NCBI GenBank assembly: GCA_945896675.1
Contig: CAMDEM010000009.1
Coordinates: 1 to 64,000, forward strand
Length of the DNA stretch: 64,000 bases
Direction of reading: 5' to 3'
Source of the DNA: Cyanobium sp. NIES-981
GTDB lineage: Bacteria; Cyanobacteriota; Cyanobacteriia; PCC-6307; Cyanobiaceae
Positions 41,505 through 52,279 of this stretch are shown piece after piece. Each line of letters starts with the position of its first letter. Position 1 is the stretch's first letter. The position numbers and the translations under genes were made by a program. Under the pieces are notes generated by a model. That model searched no databases and was not told the DNA's origin. It saw only the letters and a program-made list of their open reading frames with translations.

Positions 41505-41861
41505 TCAAGCTCCAGCCTGCAACTTGAAGTGGGCACAGCGCTCGCAGGGGCCATCGGGCAGGACAGCACAGCGCAGCAAGGGGCTGCGGGCATTGAAGTG
41601 GCAACTTGGATCACCAATGACCCATTGGTTGCTCCACCAGCGGGCGTCATTGGGTTGGGCCTGGGCCTTTACTTGCAAGGCAACGGAAGCGAGCGTGTAG
41701 ATGCCATCAGTCAGTTTGTAGCGGTGGCTCCGCTGCAACACCAAGTAACTCTGGTTCTCAACGATGAACCAGCGTCCCGGCTGGGGCACATCGGCCAGGG
41801 CCTCCACGTCGAAGGTTGTCAGCAGCGAGTCGTTGCCGCTCTGGCGCAACTCAATCCGCAT
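41505..41861 (-). CDS. DUF6464-like cyanobacterial hypothetical protein
   Basis: SPLLRCAVLPDGPCERCAHF C-terminal cysteine motif; overlaps the start/stop junction with the upstream TerC gene. Confidence 0.6.
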   Translation of the reverse strand: MRIELRQSGNDSLLTTFDVEALADVPQPGRWFIVENQSYLVLQRSHRYKLTDGIYTLASVALQVKAQAQPNDARWWSNQWVIGDPSCHFNARSPLLRCAVLPDGPCERCAHFKLQAGA

Positions 41862-42736
41862 CAGCCTCGGGCACTATCGGGGATCTTGGCTGCCCCAAGG
41901 GGATTGCGCTTCGAGAAGCCCCAAGCAAACAGAACAGCAACTAGCAGCAACAACGACCATTCCGGCAGATCGAAATCAGGAACGAACAGCCGCAACAGCA
42001 GCCTGAAACCGACAAAGCCAACCGCCAAGTAACCAGCGGTTTCCAGGTGTTGGTACTGCTCAAGCCAGCGGATAAACAGTTCTGCCGTTAAGCGCAGGGC
42101 GACCACCCCGACCACCCCTCCGGCCATCACGAGCAACAACCGATCGGTCACCGCCACAGCTGCCGCCACACTGTCGAGGGAGAAGGCCAAATCGGTGAGG
42201 GCCAAGGTGATCACCACCGAAGACAGACCCTTGGAGGCAGCAACCAGGCCCCCTGGGGCTGGGGTCCCAATCCCATCTGGCCCAGGCTCCAGTTCGGCCA
42301 TCGATCTGAGATCGGCTCCTGTATTCAGATCGGCTGGAGCCATCCCATCCTCTGGAGCACTCAGTTCCACCGGCGAGGAAGCCGACACCTTGATCAGGTG
42401 ACTGCCACACAGCCAAAACAAATAGCCGGCAGCCAGGAGCTGCAGGGGCCAGAAGTTCAAGACCCACTGGGCCGCCACGATCAAAGCGAGGCGAAAAACC
42501 AGGGCGAGGGCCAGGCCCAGATTGAGGGCCTGGCGCTGACTAGCCGGATCTTCGAGGCCGCGGGCGATGGCGGCAAGCGCAATGGCATTGTCGGCCGAAA
42601 GGACAATCTCAAGCGCGACGAGCAAGGGGAGGAGCACCAGCACCTCGGCCCATTGATCGGCTTGCTGAAGCAGGGGTGTTAGCGATTGGATCGACTCCGC
42701 TTCCAAAATGCTGCAGCGGGCCTGGGGAGGGTCCAC
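41861..42736 (-). CDS. TerC family integral membrane protein
   Basis: ALEIVLSADNAIALAAIA and LALTDLAFSLDSVAAAVAVT motifs. Confidence 0.9.
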   Translation of the reverse strand: MDPPQARCSILEAESIQSLTPLLQQADQWAEVLVLLPLLVALEIVLSADNAIALAAIARGLEDPASQRQALNLGLALALVFRLALIVAAQWVLNFWPLQLLAAGYLFWLCGSHLIKVSASSPVELSAPEDGMAPADLNTGADLRSMAELEPGPDGIGTPAPGGLVAASKGLSSVVITLALTDLAFSLDSVAAAVAVTDRLLLVMAGGVVGVVALRLTAELFIRWLEQYQHLETAGYLAVGFVGFRLLLRLFVPDFDLPEWSLLLLVAVLFAWGFSKRNPLGAAKIPDSARG

Positions 42737-42772
42737 TCTAGGAAGTCCGTTGGCTCGAGGAGCCCACTAGCC

Positions 42773-43576
42773 ATGCAGCTCGAGGCCCAGTTGGTGCATG
42801 CCGAACCCGGCAAGCGGGTGGTTCAGGTGCGGGCGTTGGCCAACGACCAATGCCTGGGCAGTGCCCTTGGGGAAGCCCCAACGGCCGAAGAAGCGGAAGA
42901 TCGAGCCAGCACGAGGCTCTTGACCAGGCTTACAGCCGAGCCAGAACCAATTCCCCAGCCCCCTAGCCAGCCCCAGGCCAGGCCCCAACCGCTCAGCGAT
43001 CCCCAGACAAAGACCCAAAGCCAGGCAGCATCCCCGAAAACGGACAAGACCCACCTCCCCGCAGCGATCCCCAGCCAAGCCCCATCAGCTGAAGTAACTA
43101 CTGCTTCAGGTGAAGCGCTCAACAACACCGAACCCAAACTGCCTCCGTTTCAAAAGCTGGAACCTCCGTCAGAGGAGCAGGGGAGTGAGCCCGAGGATTG
43201 GAGTAGCGAACTGGCGGGCCTAGACCTGCAACTGCAACGGTTGGGTTGGAGCCGGGACGAGGAAGCGATCTATCTGGAAAGAGCTTTTCACCATCCCAGC
43301 CGAAACCGCCTCACCAGCTACGTAGACCTCGTCGCCTATCTCAAAGCCCTTGAGGCCCTCAGTCCAGGGGCCAATCCTGGTAACGCTCCGGTACCCCTGC
43401 GCCGCAGAGACCTGCTCAGCCAATGCGACCAATTACTCGGTCAATTGCAATGGGATGCATCGCGGGGTAGAAGCTACCTCGATCAACATTTCAGCCTTTC
43501 AAGTCGTCAGCAACTGAACGACACCCAATTGCTTCAGTTCAACATGCTTCTCGAGGGAGAACTGATGGGCGTCTAA
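42773..43576 (+). CDS. Conserved hypothetical protein with P/Q/S-rich linker
   Basis: ATG 42773; two ordered segments flanking PEPIPQPPSQPQARPQPLSDPQTKTQSQ. Confidence 0.7.
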   Translation: MQLEAQLVHAEPGKRVVQVRALANDQCLGSALGEAPTAEEAEDRASTRLLTRLTAEPEPIPQPPSQPQARPQPLSDPQTKTQSQAASPKTDKTHLPAAIPSQAPSAEVTTASGEALNNTEPKLPPFQKLEPPSEEQGSEPEDWSSELAGLDLQLQRLGWSRDEEAIYLERAFHHPSRNRLTSYVDLVAYLKALEALSPGANPGNAPVPLRRRDLLSQCDQLLGQLQWDASRGRSYLDQHFSLSSRQQLNDTQLLQFNMLLEGELMGV

Positions 43577-43705
43577 ACCCACAACCATTAGGTCGTGGCA
43601 CCGACAGCTCGGGCAATCAACACGGTCAGTAGCAACACGCGGGCAAGCCCAACCCTGCCTGCGAACCCCAGTTGCGAAGATCAAGGCATCTTTCATCGCC
43701 CTCCA

Positions 43706-46700
43706 ATGCCCCTCTCCCCCCTGGTGCGCCAGCTGCAGCAGGTGCCCCTCACGGGGGAGGTGCTGGAACGCAGCCTGCGTCCTGATCGACTGCGGCTCAG
43801 CGGAGCTGGACGGGGTGCCCGGGCGCTGATCAGCAGTGCCCTAGCCCGATCGGCGGGGGCTCCCCTGCTGGTGATCGTGCCCACTCTGGAAGAAGCGGGC
43901 CGCTGGGCATCCCTGCTGGAGTTGATGGGGTGGAGCAGCTGTCAGCTGTATCCCACCAGCGAAGGTTCGCCCTACGAACCCCTCGATCCCACCAGTGAGA
44001 TCACCTGGGGTCAGCTGCAGGTGCTCAGCGAATGGATGGATGCCCCAGGAAAAGGGGATTGCGCAGAGACCTCCAAGGGTTTGGCGGTGGTTGCCACCGA
44101 ACGGGCCCTCCAACCTCACCTGCCTCCGCCTGCGGCCCTGGCCGCCCAATGCTTCAGCTTGCGCAAGGGGGATGTGCTCGATCTTGAGCAACTCGCCGCC
44201 ACCCTCACCCGCCTCGGCTACGAACGGGTCTCAACGATTGAGCAGGAGGGCAGCTGGAGCCGCCGCGGCGACATCGTCGATGTGTTTCCCGTAAGCGCAG
44301 AGCTGCCCGTGCGGCTCGAGCTTTTTGGCGACGAGCTGGAGAAACTGCGGGAATTCGATCCCGCCAGCCAGCGCTCCCTCGACGCCATTGAGGTGATGCG
44401 CCTCACCCCCACCGGCTATGCACCCCTGATCGCCGATATCCTGCGCGACACCATGCCCGATGGGCTCGAGGATCTCCTGGGGCCCAAAACCACCGATGAG
44501 CTGCTCGAAGGCGGTACCCCGGAGGGGATGCGGCGCCTGATGGGGCTGGCCTGGAGCCAGCCCGCTTCCCTACTCGATTACCTCCCCGCCAACACCCTGA
44601 TTGCGGTGGATGAAAGGCGCCATTGCCTCGCCCATGGCCAGCAGTGGTTCGACCATGCCCAAGACCACGGCGCCGACTTAGCCAGCGAGCACCCCCAGCT
44701 GCCCATCACCCTGCACCGGGATCCCCAAACAGCCATCGATCAACTCGAGGCCTTTGGCGGTTTTGACCTGGCCGAGCTGTTTGAAACGGACAGCCATCCC
44801 AACAGCTTTGATCTGGCCAGCCGCTCCGTGCCGGCCTACCCCAATGCCTTCGGAAAGCTCGCCGGCCTGGTGAAGGGCTTTACCGCTAAGAAAGCCAGGG
44901 TTTGGCTGCTCTCAGCCCAGCCGAGCCGGGCCGTGGCCCTGCTGGAAGAGCACGACTGCATCACCCGGTTTGTGCCAAACCCGGCCGATACACCGGCCAT
45001 TGAGCGCCTGATCGAACAGAACACCCCCGTGGCCCTGAAGACCAGGGGGACTGCCGAGCTGGAAGGGCTGCAGCTACCAACCTGGAAGTTGGTGCTGATT
45101 ACGGATCGGGAATTTTTCGGCCAGCACTCCCTGGCCGCCACGGGCTACGTGCGGCGCCGCCGCAAGGCCGCCAGCCGCACGGTGGATCCCAACAAAATGC
45201 AGCCCGGCGATTTTGTGGTGCACCGCAACCACGGTGTGGGCAAATTCCTCAAACTCGAAAAGCTGGCCATCAGCGGGGAATCGCGCGATTACCTGGTGGT
45301 GCAATACGCCGATGGTCTGCTGCGGGTAGCGGCCGACCAACTGGGCAGCCTGGGGCGCTTCCGGGCCACCACCGATGCCCCGCCCGAGCTCAATCGGATG
45401 GGGGGCACGGCCTGGACCAAGGCCAAAGAACGGGCCCAAAAGGCCATCCGCAGGGTGGCGATGGACCTGGTCAAGCTCTATGCCGAGCGGCACCAGGCGC
45501 CTGGCTTTGCCTTCCCCCCCGACGGACCCTGGCAAAACGAGCTGGAAGACTCCTTCCCCTACGAACCCACCCCCGACCAGCTCAAGGCCATCATCGAGGT
45601 GAAGCGCGACATGGAACGGGACCAGCCCATGGACCGGCTGGTGTGTGGCGATGTGGGCTTTGGTAAGACGGAGGTGGCAATCCGCGCCGTGTTTAAGGCG
45701 GTGACGGCAGGCAAACAGGTGGCGATGCTTGCCCCCACCACGGTGCTCGCCCAACAGCATTGGCGCACCCTCTCCGAACGCTTTGCCCCCTATCCCCTGA
45801 AAGTGGCCCTGCTTAACCGCTTTCGTACGACGGCCGAGCGCAAATCCATCCTGGCCGGGCTGAAAGCGGGCACCGTGGATGTGGTGGTGGGCACCCACCA
45901 ACTGCTCAGCAAGGACACCAGCTTCGATCAACTGGGCCTGTTGGTGGTGGATGAGGAACAGCGCTTTGGCGTCAACCAAAAGGAAAAGATCAAGGCCCTG
46001 CGCAAGGACGTCGACGTCCTCACCCTGTCAGCCACCCCCATACCGCGCACCCTCTACATGAGTTTGTCGGGCGTGAGGGAAATGAGCCTGATCACCACGC
46101 CACCGCCCCTGCGGCGGCCGATCAAAACCCATCTCTCGGCCCTTGATGAGGAGGCTGTCCGGAGTGCCCTGCGCCAGGAGCTGGATCGGGGCGGCCAGGT
46201 GTTTTATGTGGTCCCCCGGGTGGAGGGCATCGAGGATGTGGCCGGCCAATTGCGGACGATGATCCCCGGGCTCAAATTGCTGGTGGCCCACGGCCAGATG
46301 GCCGAGGGGGAACTGGAGAGCGCCATGGTGGCGTTCAACGCCGGCGAAGCTGATGTGATGCTCTGCACCACCATCGTGGAGAGCGGCCTCGACATCCCCC
46401 GGGTGAACACGATCTTGATCGAGGACGCCCACAAATTCGGCTTGGCCCAGCTCTACCAATTGCGCGGCCGGGTGGGCCGCAGCGGCATCCAGGCCCATGC
46501 CTGGCTGTTCTATCCAGGCAACGCATCGCTCTCAGAAGCGGCCCGCCAACGGCTTAGGGCCATCCAGGAATTCGCCCAACTCGGCAGCGGCTATCAGCTC
46601 GCCATGCGCGACATGGAGATCCGCGGCGTGGGCAATTTGCTGGGGGTGGAGCAAAGCGGCCAGATGGAGGCCATTGGCTTTGACCTTTACATGGAGATGC

Positions 46701-47281
46701 TGCAGGAATCCCTCGCCGAGATCCAGGGTCAAGACATCCCAGCCGTCGAAGACACCCAAATCGACCTGCCCGTGACGGCCTTTATCCCGGGCGATTGGAT
46801 CACCGAAAACGATGAAAAAATCACCGCCTACCGCCAGGCAGCCGATTGCACCTCCAAGGAGAACCTGGTGGAACTGGCCGCTGGCTGGGTCGACCGCTAC
46901 GGCGCCATCCCGGCACCAGTGCAATCACTGCTCCTGCTGATGCAACTCAAGCTGGTGGCCAAGCGCTGCGGCTTCTCGCGAATCAAGCCTGAAAAGCCCA
47001 ACATCGCCTTGGAAACACCGATGGAAGAACCCGCCTTCCGCAACCTGCGCCAGGCCCTTCCCACCCACCTCCATGGCCGCCTGGTCTTCCAGGCCGGATC
47101 GGGTAGCACGGCCAAGGTGCTCGCCAGGGGCCTGGGCATGCTGCCCATGGAAAAGCAGTTGGAGCAGCTGATGGACTGGCTGAATCTGATGGCGGAACAA
47201 ATCCCAGGCTCCGATGGCCTCACCGATGCCCAGCGCATCGAGCAGCTCAAGGCCCAAAACGAAGCGGTCCTGACTGTCTAG
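43706..47281 (+). CDS. mfd: Transcription-repair coupling factor
   Basis: UvrB-like N-terminus, CarD-like [13 protein letters not shown], helicase [27 protein letters not shown]. Confidence 0.96.
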   Translation: MPLSPLVRQLQQVPLTGEVLERSLRPDRLRLSGAGRGARALISSALARSAGAPLLVIVPTLEEAGRWASLLELMGWSSCQLYPTSEGSPYEPLDPTSEITWGQLQVLSEWMDAPGKGDCAETSKGLAVVATERALQPHLPPPAALAAQCFSLRKGDVLDLEQLAATLTRLGYERVSTIEQEGSWSRRGDIVDVFPVSAELPVRLELFGDELEKLREFDPASQRSLDAIEVMRLTPTGYAPLIADILRDTMPDGLEDLLGPKTTDELLEGGTPEGMRRLMGLAWSQPASLLDYLPANTLIAVDERRHCLAHGQQWFDHAQDHGADLASEHPQLPITLHRDPQTAIDQLEAFGGFDLAELFETDSHPNSFDLASRSVPAYPNAFGKLAGLVKGFTAKKARVWLLSAQPSRAVALLEEHDCITRFVPNPADTPAIERLIEQNTPVALKTRGTAELEGLQLPTWKLVLITDREFFGQHSLAATGYVRRRRKAASRTVDPNKMQPGDFVVHRNHGVGKFLKLEKLAISGESRDYLVVQYADGLLRVAADQLGSLGRFRATTDAPPELNRMGGTAWTKAKERAQKAIRRVAMDLVKLYAERHQAPGFAFPPDGPWQNELEDSFPYEPTPDQLKAIIEVKRDMERDQPMDRLVCGDVGFGKTEVAIRAVFKAVTAGKQVAMLAPTTVLAQQHWRTLSERFAPYPLKVALLNRFRTTAERKSILAGLKAGTVDVVVGTHQLLSKDTSFDQLGLLVVDEEQRFGVNQKEKIKALRKDVDVLTLSATPIPRTLYMSLSGVREMSLITTPPPLRRPIKTHLSALDEEAVRSALRQELDRGGQVFYVVPRVEGIEDVAGQLRTMIPGLKLLVAHGQMAEGELESAMVAFNAGEADVMLCTTIVESGLDIPRVNTILIEDAHKFGLAQLYQLRGRVGRSGIQAHAWLFYPGNASLSEAARQRLRAIQEFAQLGSGYQLAMRDMEIRGVGNLLGVEQSGQMEAIGFDLYMEMLQESLAEIQGQDIPAVEDTQIDLPVTAFIPGDWITENDEKITAYRQAADCTSKENLVELAAGWVDRYGAIPAPVQSLLLLMQLKLVAKRCGFSRIKPEKPNIALETPMEEPAFRNLRQALPTHLHGRLVFQAGSGSTAKVLARGLGMLPMEKQLEQLMDWLNLMAEQIPGSDGLTDAQRIEQLKAQNEAVLTV

Positions 47282-47359
47282 GGCCCATGAGCGTTGAGAG
47301 GCCCCTCACGGGCGAGCGCAAACCTTCGTTACGATTCTTAGAACGTTGACGGCTGGGCC

Positions 47360-47530
47360 ATGGGTGAACTCCTCGATATCGGCTCGGGTTTCGAATTTGG
47401 CTCCGGCCTGACCTCCGCACTTGTGGGGCTGGTCGGTCTTGTCCTGATGGCAACGATGAACAACCCTGGCAACAACAACGACGACGACGATTCCAGCCCC
47501 GGTGGTGGCCTGATGCAGCCCGTCGCCTAA
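47360..47530 (+). CDS. Small single-TM protein (56 aa; not in supplied ORF track)
   Basis: MGELLDIGSGFEFGSGLTSALVGLVGLVLMATMNNPGNNNDDDDSSPGGGLMQPVA; ATG to TAA. Confidence 0.6.
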   Translation: MGELLDIGSGFEFGSGLTSALVGLVGLVLMATMNNPGNNNDDDDSSPGGGLMQPVA

Positions 47531-47772
47531 TCAGGCCCTTGGTTCAGTTCAGCTTGGTAGGCCCGCGGCACCACCACCAAAAAGAGCCACCACCACAGCA
47601 AGACCCCCAGGGCCACCGGCGCAGAAATCCACCAGCGGTGTAAGAGCAGCCAGCTGCCAGCCATCGCCATCAGGCCGGTCAGCAGGATGGTCCAGGGCTG
47701 GCACCACCAGGGCTTGCTTTGCCATAGGGAGCCGGAGCTGCTGTCTTCCGTTGCCAAATCAGCCTTAACCAT
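47527..47772 (-). CDS. Small two-TM hypothetical protein (DUF6737-like)
   Basis: Trp-rich two-TM sequence WWCQPWTILLTGLMAMAGSWLLLHRWWISAPVALGVLLWWWLFLVVVP. Confidence 0.6.
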   Translation of the reverse strand: MVKADLATEDSSSGSLWQSKPWWCQPWTILLTGLMAMAGSWLLLHRWWISAPVALGVLLWWWLFLVVVPRAYQAELNQGPD

Positions 47773-47781
47773 CCAGTCCCC

Positions 47782-49170
47782 TTAGTTCTTGGGCAGGGCT
47801 GAGGGCAAATTGGCACCCGTGGGGCTGTAGGCCTGCACACCCGGCTTGGCGGAAGATTTGGCAGAAGCCTTGAGGGTATTGAGCTGTTTCACCAGGGTGT
47901 TTTCTGCCACCTTGTATTGGGGATCGCGCCGGGTACCCAGATCCTCAAGCTTCAGCCGCTGGGCCTCCAGCGCAGTCATCTTGACCGACACATCCGGGTC
48001 AATGCCGTGCTTGTGGATATCCCGGCCACTGGGGGTGAGGTACTTGGCGACGGTCACGGTCATGCCGGAGCCGTCGGAGAGGCCGCGAACTGATTGCACC
48101 AGACCCTTACCAAAGGTCTTTTGACCCACCAGCAGGGCGCGGTGGTTGTCCTGGAGGGCACCGGAGAGGATCTCACTGGCACTAGCGGAACCCTCGTTGA
48201 CCAAAATCACCAGGGGTTTATCAGTCAGCGCCCGACCCGTAGCCCGCTTGATGTCTTGAATGCCGTCGCGGGTTTTGGTGGACACAATCGTGCCCTCATT
48301 GAGCCACTCCCTGGCAATTTCGATACTGGCGACCAACAATCCACCGGGGTTGCTGCGTAGATCAAGTACATAACCATCGACACCCTTCGCCTCCAAATCC
48401 TGAACGGCAAGGCGCATATCTTTCGTAGCCGTTGCCGTGAATTGTTTAAGACGGATATAACCCACCTTGCCGCCGTCGGGGGTGGTGTTGAGTTGGTGCT
48501 CGACCGCATGCAACTCAATTCTCTGGCGCGTCAACGCCACGTCCAGGGTTTGGGTCTTGCGCTTGAGGGTTAGGGTAACGATGGTGCCAGCCTGGCCGCG
48601 GATCAATTTGACCGCGTCTTCGGTGCCCATGCCCTTGGTGCTCTTGCCATCGATGGCCAGAATCACGTCCTTCGGCTGAACGCCAGCCTTGGAGGCTGGG
48701 GAACCTTCAATCGGGGAAATGACCACCAATTGTTTGGTGTCCTTCTCAAGGCTCAGCTGGATGCCAACCCCGGAGAGCTCCCCCGAGGTATCGATCTGCA
48801 GTTCCTTGAACTCCCGCGGGTCCAGAAACTTGGTGTAGGGGTCGTCCAAGCTGGACAGCATGCCCCGAATGCCTTCATAGGCTTCCTTCGGACTGCCATA
48901 GGTCTTGGCCAACATGGCCTTGCGCAGCTTGCGCCACTGCTCCGGCGTGTATTTGCCGTTGATATCGAGATAGTCGCGGAAGACGATCTGCCAGGCCTGG
49001 TCCATCACCTCCTTCGGGCTATCGCTGATGAGCGAAGCCCCACTTGGTGCAAGCAAAGGGGGGAGGGCGATTGACGCCAGAAGCCCCGTTGCTCCAACAC
49101 CTGCGAGCACTAGCACCTTGGCGTGTCCCCTGGCCATGCTTCGAGCTCCCAATGCCCTAGTGATCCCCAC
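47782..49170 (-). CDS. ctp: S41 family C-terminal processing peptidase
   Basis: PDZ domain, DLRSNPGG, VNEGSASASEILSGAL, QKTFGKGLVQ motifs. Confidence 0.92.
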   Translation of the reverse strand: MGITRALGARSMARGHAKVLVLAGVGATGLLASIALPPLLAPSGASLISDSPKEVMDQAWQIVFRDYLDINGKYTPEQWRKLRKAMLAKTYGSPKEAYEGIRGMLSSLDDPYTKFLDPREFKELQIDTSGELSGVGIQLSLEKDTKQLVVISPIEGSPASKAGVQPKDVILAIDGKSTKGMGTEDAVKLIRGQAGTIVTLTLKRKTQTLDVALTRQRIELHAVEHQLNTTPDGGKVGYIRLKQFTATATKDMRLAVQDLEAKGVDGYVLDLRSNPGGLLVASIEIAREWLNEGTIVSTKTRDGIQDIKRATGRALTDKPLVILVNEGSASASEILSGALQDNHRALLVGQKTFGKGLVQSVRGLSDGSGMTVTVAKYLTPSGRDIHKHGIDPDVSVKMTALEAQRLKLEDLGTRRDPQYKVAENTLVKQLNTLKASAKSSAKPGVQAYSPTGANLPSALPKN

Positions 49171-49226
49171 AAGCTAATCGCCGAAGCCAGGCTTCGAGCA
49201 GGGCGAAAACCGAAGGCAATGGGGTA

Positions 49227-50465
49227 TCAGGCCTCGGGTTCAACCCAGCGGCCATCCTCCTTAATCAGGGCAATCAACGCCTCCACACCCTCGGCTTCCG
49301 GCACCCGACGAATCTCATCGCGACCGCGGTACAGGGAAATGGTTCCAGGGGTTTTGCCGACATAGCCGTAATCGGCATCGGCCATCTCACCCGGGCCATT
49401 CACGATGCAGCCCATCACGGCAATATCGAGGCCGGTGAGGTGGGCCGTGGCCGAGCGCACCTGGTGCAGCACCTCTTCCAGGTTGAACAAGGTCCGGCCG
49501 CAGCTGGGGCAGGCCACGTACTCCACCATGGTCTTGCGCAAGCCGAGCGCCTGAAGAATCGAGTAGCAAACAGGGATTTCTTTCTCAGGGGCTTCGGTAA
49601 GGGAGACGCGGATCGTGTCGCCCAAACCATCGGCCAGGAGGGTGGCGATGCCAGCGGTGCTTTTGATTCGGCCGTAATCGCCATCACCGGCCTCGGTGAC
49701 GCCCAGGTGCAAGGGGTAATGGAAACCCTCAGCGTCCATGCGATGGGCCATCAACCGATAGGCCGCGAGCATCACCGGAGCCCGCGACGCCTTCATCGAA
49801 ATCACAATGTTGTGAAAGTCGAGGCGATCGCAAATGCGGATGAATTCCAATGCCGATTCCACCATCCCCGCGGGCGTATCGCCGTAGGTAAAGAGCATCC
49901 GCTCTGCCAAGGAACCGTGGTTAACCCCGATGCGCAGGGCCTTGTCCTGCTCCTTGAGCAAGGTCACCAAGGGTTCAAACGTGGCCTGGATCCGTTCACC
50001 AATCTCCGCGATTTCAGCGTCGGAAAAGGAGGTTCGATTGGGATCGGGCTTGTCAAAGACAAACAGGCCAGGATTGATCCGCACCTTGTCCACGTGCTGG
50101 GCCACCTCCAGGGCGATCTTCATGCCGTTGTGGTGCACATCGGCCACCAAGGGCACCGGCTGGTAGGTGTCTTCCAGGCGCTGGCGGATCTCCTTCACCG
50201 CCTTGGCATGGGCCAGGCTAGGCACGGTGAGACGCACAATTTCGCAGCCCGCCTCATGCAGCCGGCGAATCCCTGCGGTGGCCCCTTCAATGTCGAGGGT
50301 GTCCTCATTGATCATCGATTGGACCGCCACGGGGTGGTCACTGCCGATCCAGATGTCACCCACCCGCACGCTGCGGGTTTTGCGGCGACGGATCACCGTG
50401 TCAAAGCGGGGATCGTTAGCCCAATCGGTTGCGGAAGCTTCGGGACGGGCCAGGGTGCCAGTCAT
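49227..50465 (-). CDS. ispG: 4-hydroxy-3-methylbut-2-en-1-yl diphosphate synthase
   Basis: [45 protein letters not shown] motifs. Confidence 0.96.
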   Translation of the reverse strand: MTGTLARPEASATDWANDPRFDTVIRRRKTRSVRVGDIWIGSDHPVAVQSMINEDTLDIEGATAGIRRLHEAGCEIVRLTVPSLAHAKAVKEIRQRLEDTYQPVPLVADVHHNGMKIALEVAQHVDKVRINPGLFVFDKPDPNRTSFSDAEIAEIGERIQATFEPLVTLLKEQDKALRIGVNHGSLAERMLFTYGDTPAGMVESALEFIRICDRLDFHNIVISMKASRAPVMLAAYRLMAHRMDAEGFHYPLHLGVTEAGDGDYGRIKSTAGIATLLADGLGDTIRVSLTEAPEKEIPVCYSILQALGLRKTMVEYVACPSCGRTLFNLEEVLHQVRSATAHLTGLDIAVMGCIVNGPGEMADADYGYVGKTPGTISLYRGRDEIRRVPEAEGVEALIALIKEDGRWVEPEA

Positions 50466-50496
50466 GGTGAAGAGACCTGGAGATGGGCCAAGCCTG

Positions 50497-51120
50497 TCAC
50501 AGGGAAGCGGTCAATTGGCGAAGCCGCTCGGCAGCGCCGCGAAGATCCTCCCGGGTCAGCCACTTCGGCTTGCCCTCAGCCCCCGATGGATTGCGCAGCA
50601 GATAGGAAGGATGGAAGAGGGGAAGCAACAGACGGCCGCCGAGCAGCGGCCCCTCGCCAGCCAGCCATTGGCCGCGCAGCTGGGTCATGCCCGACTTCAC
50701 CCCCAACACCCCCGCCAAGGCGGTCGCTCCGAGCAAGCCAATCAAGGGGGGATCCACCCAGGCAATTTGTTGATCCAACCAAGGACGGCAGGCAGCCAGT
50801 TCCCCACCCCGGGGCCTGCGGTTGTCAGGGGGGCGGCACTTCACCGCATTGCACAGGTAGATATCCCGGCTGGGATCGAGGCCGGCTTCAGCCAAAAGCT
50901 GGTCAAGCAGCTGACCGGAGCGGCCCACAAAGGGCTCTCCCTGCGCATCTTCGGTGGCGCCAGGGGCTTCCCCGATCAACATCAAGCGCGCCTCATGGTG
51001 GCCTCGGCTGATCACCACCTGCTCGCGCCCGGAGCTGAGGCCGCAACGGGTACAGGCACCACAGGCCATGGCGAAAGCCGCCCAATCGGGCGCCGAACCG
51101 GGGGCTGGAGCATCGGCCAT
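50497..51120 (-). CDS. Uracil-DNA glycosylase, family 4/5-type (Fe-S)
   Basis: [52 protein letters not shown] motifs; start near 51120. Confidence 0.9.
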   Translation of the reverse strand: MADAPAPGSAPDWAAFAMACGACTRCGLSSGREQVVISRGHHEARLMLIGEAPGATEDAQGEPFVGRSGQLLDQLLAEAGLDPSRDIYLCNAVKCRPPDNRRPRGGELAACRPWLDQQIAWVDPPLIGLLGATALAGVLGVKSGMTQLRGQWLAGEGPLLGGRLLLPLFHPSYLLRNPSGAEGKPKWLTREDLRGAAERLRQLTASL

Positions 51121-51269
51121 GGATGGGACTTGGGTTTGGAGATTTGGTTGGGGATTTTGTTTGGTGTAGGGATGAACCCTGCCGGGTTGATGCGTGGGGC
51201 AAAGTGGTTGCATAGCTCATGCCGCGCCACCTGTAGCCGGCCATTGCCCCATGCCGGCCCCCATGAACC

Positions 51270-52245
51270 ATGCCGGATAGGGGCTTGCTCTCCGATCGAG
51301 CCAAGGCTCTCCAGCCTTCGCTAACCCTGGCCATCGCTGCCAAGGCCAAACAATTGCGCGCCGATGGGGCCGATGTCTGCAGCCTCAGTGCAGGCGAACC
51401 GGATTTCGACACCCCGGAATTCATCCGTGCTGCTGCCTGCCCCCTACTGGCTGAGCTATCCCGAGATTGCCCGGATGGCTGGGGCCTCGGTGAAAGAACT
51501 GCCCAGTGATGCCGATCAGGGCTTCCGGCTCAAGCCCGAGCAACTGGAGGCGGCCATCACCCCAGCGAGCCGGCTGCTAGTACTCAACAGCCCGGGCAAT
51601 CCCACGGGCATGGTGCTCAGTCGAGCCGAGTTGGAAGCCATTGCCAACGTCCTGCGCCGCCATCCCCAGGTGCTCGTGGTGTGCGACGAGATCTATGAAT
51701 TTCTCCTGGCACCTGGCCACACCCACCACAGCCTTGCGGCAGTGGCCCCGGATCTGTCCGACCGGATCTTCACGGTGAATGGTTTTGCCAAGGGCTGGGC
51801 CATGACCGGCTGGCGCATCGGCTGGCTGGCCGGAGCCCAAGAGGTGATTGGCGCCGCCAGCGCCCTGCAAAGCCAGACCACCAGCAATGTCTGCACCTTC
51901 GCCCAATTCGGGGCCCTGGCGGCCATCAGCGGATCAAGGCAGTGCGTCCACGCCATGGCCGCCGAGTTCAACGGGCGCCGCAGCCTGCTCACGGAGGGCC
52001 TCATGGCCATGGAGGGCCTGAAACTCATGGCCCCAGAAGGGGCCTTTTACGCGTTCCCGGATGTGAGCCATTTCGGGCTCGATTCGATGACGCTGTGCAA
52101 CCGCCTACTCGACGAGGTGGGGCTGGCTGTCGTGCCGGGAGTGGCCTTTGGCGATGACCGCTGCATTCGCCTCTCCTGTGCCGCGTCACCTGCAACGATC
52201 GAGGATGGCCTCGAGCGCCTTCAGCGCTTTTTGAGCTCCCTTTAG
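51270..52245 (+). pseudogene. Aspartate aminotransferase (class I/II) with internal out-of-frame deletion
   Basis: N-terminal segment in frame of 51270 (MPDRGLLSDRAKALQPSLTLAI...SAGEPDFDTPEFIRAAA) and C-terminal segment in a different frame (LLPAPYWLSYPEIARMAGA...NSPGNPTG...NGFAKGWAMTGWRIG); the middle part of the family is absent. Confidence 0.85.
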
Positions 52246-52279
52246 GGCTTCCCAATCCCGCCTAAACCGTTCTGATTCC

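Noticed and set aside
49440-51011. 523-aa ORF antisense to ispG and the uracil-DNA glycosylase gene
   Set aside because: Shadow ORF typical of high-GC DNA; both sense-strand genes have clear family motifs and the antisense translation is compositionally odd (His/Gly/Arg-rich) with no recognisable domain.
51420-51440. Programmed ribosomal frameshift in the aminotransferase gene
   Set aside because: A frameshift alone would not account for the missing middle segment of the enzyme; no slippery heptamer seen at the junction.
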